DNA of 7,707 nt from an uncultured Clostridia bacterium (GTDB lineage Bacteria; Bacillota; Clostridia; Oscillospirales; Ruminococcaceae): positions 1 to 7,707 of the forward strand of contig CAMBHV010000051.1 in assembly GCA_945867255.1 (NCBI GenBank), read 5' to 3'. Below are positions 5,899 through 7,707 of the stretch, piece by piece. Below the pieces are notes generated by a model that saw only the letters and a list, made by a program, of their open reading frames with translations, was not told where the DNA came from and made no database searches. Numbering within the stretch: the first letter of the stretch is position 1; each line of letters begins with the position of its first letter. A program made the position numbers and the translations under genes.

Positions 5899-5943
5899 TA
5901 TTTCAGCTCTTGTCTACCGTATACCTTTTTTAAAGATAAACAA

Positions 5944-5968
5944 GGCGGCAGTATCCCGTACTACCACC
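5944..5968 (-). terminator. Terminator-like stem downstream of the XRE gene
   Basis: On the minus strand GGTGGTAGTA and TACTGCCGCC pair over 10 bp around CGGGA, using two G-U wobbles, and are followed by TTGTTTATCTTT. The same arms give A-C mismatches when read on the plus strand, so the minus strand is the functional one. It lies about 140 nt past the XRE stop. Between them are GCCCG/CGGGC (6020-6035) and GGGCC/GGCCC pairings that could be alternative folds of the mRNA tail. Confidence 0.5.
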
Positions 5969-6109
5969 CCTTTTCTTTTTACCTAAAATTGCTGAAGCTG
6001 CCAAGCGCAGTGCGTATATGCCCGTTTATCCGGGCCTGCGTCCCCCACGGCCCTGCTTTGCATTTGAAAACCACATCTGGCCCCGGAATCCATTTCTTGC
6101 TGAGTTTCC

Positions 6110-6619
6110 TTATTCTTTCTTCCGCGTCAGAAAACTTCCAACCGCTGCGCCGACAAAAGCCATCGGTGCTGCCCGGACAAATAGCCATTCTAACGAGTGA
6201 ACGGCCACTCCGAGAACGGCTGTTTCAGGTTTTTCATAATCCCAGCCCAAATAAGGGCTCCCTGCCAGAAATAAAAGCACAAAAATTGTTGCTAGCCATA
6301 CACATAACAAAATAAAAAGCCAGTGCAGAATTCTTTTTCCTGTGCCTTTTCTTTGTGCAAGCTGCAAGTTTATCACCTCTAATTTTGCGGAAATCGTTTT
6401 CAGGTCATTCTCTGGCGGCTCGATAACATGTTCTCCCAGCAATACACTAACCGGTGTATCGAGCACTTCAGATATGGAGAGCAGCATATCCGAATCCGGT
6501 ACCGAAAGACCTTGTTCCCATTTGGAAACGGTCTGGCGCACAACGTTCAGCTTGACAGCAAGTTCTTGTTGGGAAAGCCCTTTCGATTTTCTGATTGTCT
6601 TAATATTTTTGTAAAGCAC
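6110..6619 (-). CDS. XRE-family HTH regulator with C-terminal membrane helices
   Basis: Predicted 169-residue transcriptional regulator anchored in the membrane. Residues about 5-60 are a Cro/C1-type helix-turn-helix (IRKSKGLSQQELAVKL, then VRQTVSKWEQG and the VPDSDMLLSISEVLDTPVS helix). A short helical linker spans about 70-92. There are two hydrophobic segments, about 97-119 and about 133-164, and a positively charged end (TRKKE). This plan, an XRE domain plus a small membrane tail, is common in Firmicutes and is often linked to cell-envelope or antimicrobial responses; the signal is unknown here. I start it at the GTG of 6617-6619 because AAAGGAG lies 8 nt upstream and the HTH follows at once. 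The frame extends further upstream without HTH-like sequence. Stop TAA. It is divergent from the translation GTPase, so the shared 260-bp intergenic region may be its target. Confidence 0.92.
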   Translation of the reverse strand: MLYKNIKTIRKSKGLSQQELAVKLNVVRQTVSKWEQGLSVPDSDMLLSISEVLDTPVSVLLGEHVIEPPENDLKTISAKLEVINLQLAQRKGTGKRILHWLFILLCVWLATIFVLLFLAGSPYLGWDYEKPETAVLGVAVHSLEWLFVRAAPMAFVGAAVGSFLTRKKE

Positions 6620-6670
6620 GATGGCCGCTCCTTTCTTTCCGTCTGCAACACTATGGTAGGCCAACTTACC

Positions 6671-6687
6671 CGTTGCTGCAAGCAACG
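6671..6687 (-). other. Hairpin/dyad in the XRE gene leader
   Basis: CGTTGC (6671-6676) and GCAACG (6682-6687) are perfect 6-bp complements around a 5-nt loop, immediately downstream of the best -10 candidate and about 50 bp before the GTG start. It could be an operator for autoregulation by the dimeric XRE protein or a 5' mRNA hairpin. Confidence 0.35.
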
Positions 6688-6688
6688 C

Positions 6689-6697
6689 ATTGTAACA
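6689..6697 (-). promoter_or_regulatory. Possible extended -10 promoter of the XRE gene
   Basis: On the minus strand TGT-TACAAT (TGN plus a 5/6 -10 hexamer) forms an extended -10 element, with no good -35 upstream. The start would fall near 6682, inside the 6671-6687 dyad, so a protein bound there would block initiation. Confidence 0.35.
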
Positions 6698-6780
6698 TTT
6701 TCAGAAAGCCACGCACTTGTCCAGAATTTACAAGCCTCTCTTCATAAAATGATTGTGTAACTCTTTCCGGCATATGGACA

Positions 6781-6809
6781 TTGCCAGTAAAAGGCGGATG
6801 CCTTATAAT
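6781..6809 (+). promoter_or_regulatory. Sigma-A promoter of the translation GTPase gene
   Basis: TTGCCA (6781-6786), a 17-bp spacer and a perfect TATAAT (6804-6809). Transcription should begin near 6816, giving a leader of about 64 nt. That leader contains a small GTGCA-AATC-TGCAC hairpin (6848-6861) ending 5 nt before the AAAGGAGG ribosome binding site (6866-6873). Confidence 0.8.
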
Positions 6810-6879
6810 AAAAAAACAGCATGCTTGCCTTATTCACGGGCCGCAGCGTGCAAATCTGCACAGAAAAGGAGGATGCTTC

Positions 6880-7707
6880 GTGCCAGACGACAACACTATG
6901 CAAAAACGCCTTGCCATAGGCATTCTGGCCCATGTAGATGCGGGCAAAACAACACTCTCCGAAGCGCTTTTATATGAAAGCGGCTGTCTGCGGCATTTCG
7001 GCCGCGTGGACCACGGCGATTCTTTTCTGGATACCGCCGCCTTGGAGCGCGCACGTGGCATCACGATCTTTGCAAAACAAGCTGTTTTTTCTTTTGACGG
7101 TACACAAATCACCCTGCTTGACACACCCGGCCATGTAGATTTTTCCACCGAGGCCGAACGGGCATTGCAGGTGCTGGACTGCGCCATTCTGGTAATCAGT
7201 GGCACCGATGGAATTCAAGGGCACACCCGTACATTATGGAACCTGTTGCGCAGCCATGCCATTCCCACCTTTTTATTTTTCAACAAAATGGATCTTCCCG
7301 GCGCCGATCGCACCCTGCTGATGCGGCAGGCCCGTGCTGCATTCGGAGAAGGGTGTATCGACTTTTCCACCCCTGATACCCCCGAGTGGGACGAAGCCAT
7401 TGCCATGCAGCGTGACGATATCATGGAACAATACCTAGAAAGCGGAGCCCTTCCGCCGGGTGCGCCTGCGCAGCTGACAGCCCAGTGCAGGATTTTTCCC
7501 TGCCTGTTTGGCAGTGCGCTGAAATGTGAAGGGGTTCGCCCTCTGCTTCAGGCACTGGATGCGTACATGCCGGAACCCGTCCACCCAAAGGCCTTCGCAG
7601 CTCAGATATACAAAATAAGCTATGGAGAAAAAGGCGAACGGCTGACGCACTTGAAAGTAACAGGCGGTACTTTACAGGCAAAACAACTACTGTGTGCGCA
7701 AAATAAC
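6880..7707 (+). CDS. Translation-factor GTPase of the Tet(M)/Tet(W) ribosomal-protection group, 3' end missing
   Basis: First 276 codons of an EF-G-like GTPase; the frame is open to the window edge, and full family members are about 640-880 residues. All five G motifs are present: P-loop AHVDAGKTT (17-25), switch I RGITI (59-63), DTPGH (81-85), NKMD (135-138) and GSALK (211-215). Domain II begins about residue 240 (AAQIYKISYGEKGERL matches the equivalent Tet(M) segment in pattern). Such proteins bind the ribosomal A-site region and hydrolyse GTP; true members eject tetracycline. Many Clostridia carry a chromosomal paralogue of unproven function, and the divergence visible in the G domain (for example NKMD and GSALK in place of NKID and GSAKN) fits that better than a mobile tet gene. 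The GTG at 6880-6882 has AAAGGAGG 7 nt upstream; the ATG at 6898 has none. Resistance cannot be judged without domains III-V. Confidence 0.92.
   Translation, partial: MPDDNTMQKRLAIGILAHVDAGKTTLSEALLYESGCLRHFGRVDHGDSFLDTAALERARGITIFAKQAVFSFDGTQITLLDTPGHVDFSTEAERALQVLDCAILVISGTDGIQGHTRTLWNLLRSHAIPTFLFFNKMDLPGADRTLLMRQARAAFGEGCIDFSTPDTPEWDEAIAMQRDDIMEQYLESGALPPGAPAQLTAQCRIFPCLFGSALKCEGVRPLLQALDAYMPEPVHPKAFAAQIYKISYGEKGERLTHLKVTGGTLQAKQLLCAQNN

Larger units (their letters stand above)
5547..5943. other. Gene-less interval rich in inverted repeats
   Basis: No convincing protein gene is present on either strand. Long plus-strand frames exist because the strand is pyrimidine-rich and poor in stops, but they have no ribosome binding sites and no domain character. 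Two minus-strand frames (5565-5696 and a stretch ending at 5782-5784) look mildly protein-like but lack starts or ribosome binding sites. What it does hold is structure: a GTGCAA/TTGCAC hairpin (5603-5618), a nested multi-stem element (5621-5739), a CAGG-TAAAC/GTTTA-CCTG hairpin (about 5761-5788) and an odd palindrome (5884-5898). TGGGAAAGCG occurs twice (5646-5655 and about 5836-5845). Confidence 0.5.

Noticed and set aside
4944..6315. Two plus-strand open frames of 305 and 329 codons across the MerR gene start, the gene-less interval and the XRE gene end.
   Set aside because: They overlap each other and cross two well-supported minus-strand genes. They lack ribosome binding sites and give low-quality, domain-free translations; the strand is pyrimidine-rich and simply poor in stop codons.
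6821..6919. 32-codon frame in the GTPase leader as a Tet(M)-style leader peptide.
   Set aside because: It has no ribosome binding site, overlaps the GTPase start by about 40 nt, and lacks the terminator/antiterminator stems expected of that control type.
6880..7707. Calling the GTPase a specific tet resistance gene.
   Set aside because: Only the G domain and the beginning of domain II are visible, and the sequence departs from classical Tet(M)/Tet(O)/Tet(W). Domain IV, which decides protection, is outside the window.
1..7707. Search for tRNA, CRISPR, insertion-sequence ends, attachment sites, or a defence or biosynthetic cluster.
   Set aside because: No cloverleaf or GTTC-type arm, no regularly spaced direct repeats, no transposase or integrase, and no terminal inverted repeats with target duplication were seen.

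Overview
The window looks like chromosomal DNA from a gut-type Firmicute, probably class Clostridia (an Oscillospirales/Ruminococcaceae relative is my best guess). This rests on the strong AGGAGG-type ribosome binding sites, roughly balanced base composition, an XRE regulator with a membrane tail, a YfcC-type transporter, a Tet(M)-like translation GTPase and sigma-A promoters of TTGACA/TATAAT type. The genus is inference. No tRNA, rRNA, CRISPR array, insertion sequence or phage gene was recognised.

Layout. Five genes lie on the minus strand and one partial gene on the plus strand. A family 2 glycosyltransferase (5-994) has its own near-consensus promoter at 1038-1066. A strong terminator at 1139-1184 separates it from an M20D amidohydrolase (1379-2569) and a YfcC/DcuC-superfamily membrane transporter (2657-4096), which read as a two-gene unit with a 13-bp intercistronic stem-loop. 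Upstream of that unit is a MerR-family regulator with a GyrI-like effector domain (4572-5384), ended by its own terminator (4264-4305). A gene-poor stretch (5385-6109) contains nested inverted repeats that could fold into a structured RNA. It is followed by a small XRE regulator with membrane helices (6110-6619), divergent from a Tet(M)-like ribosomal GTPase (6880 to the window end) that has a near-perfect promoter.

How the genes fit together. The clearest system is the regulator, transporter and amidohydrolase. The transporter promoter has the MerR-family architecture: TTGACA and TATGAT separated by 19 bp, with an inverted repeat centred in the spacer. The neighbouring MerR protein is therefore the obvious candidate to sense a ligand and switch on uptake of an amino acid, peptide or N-acylated amino acid, plus its cytoplasmic hydrolysis. 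The substrate cannot be read from the sequence.

The MerR-like gene ends in an amber TAG that is followed in the same frame by 42 codons of protein-like composition before TAA. This suggests a recent nonsense mutation, a readthrough extension or a sequence error.
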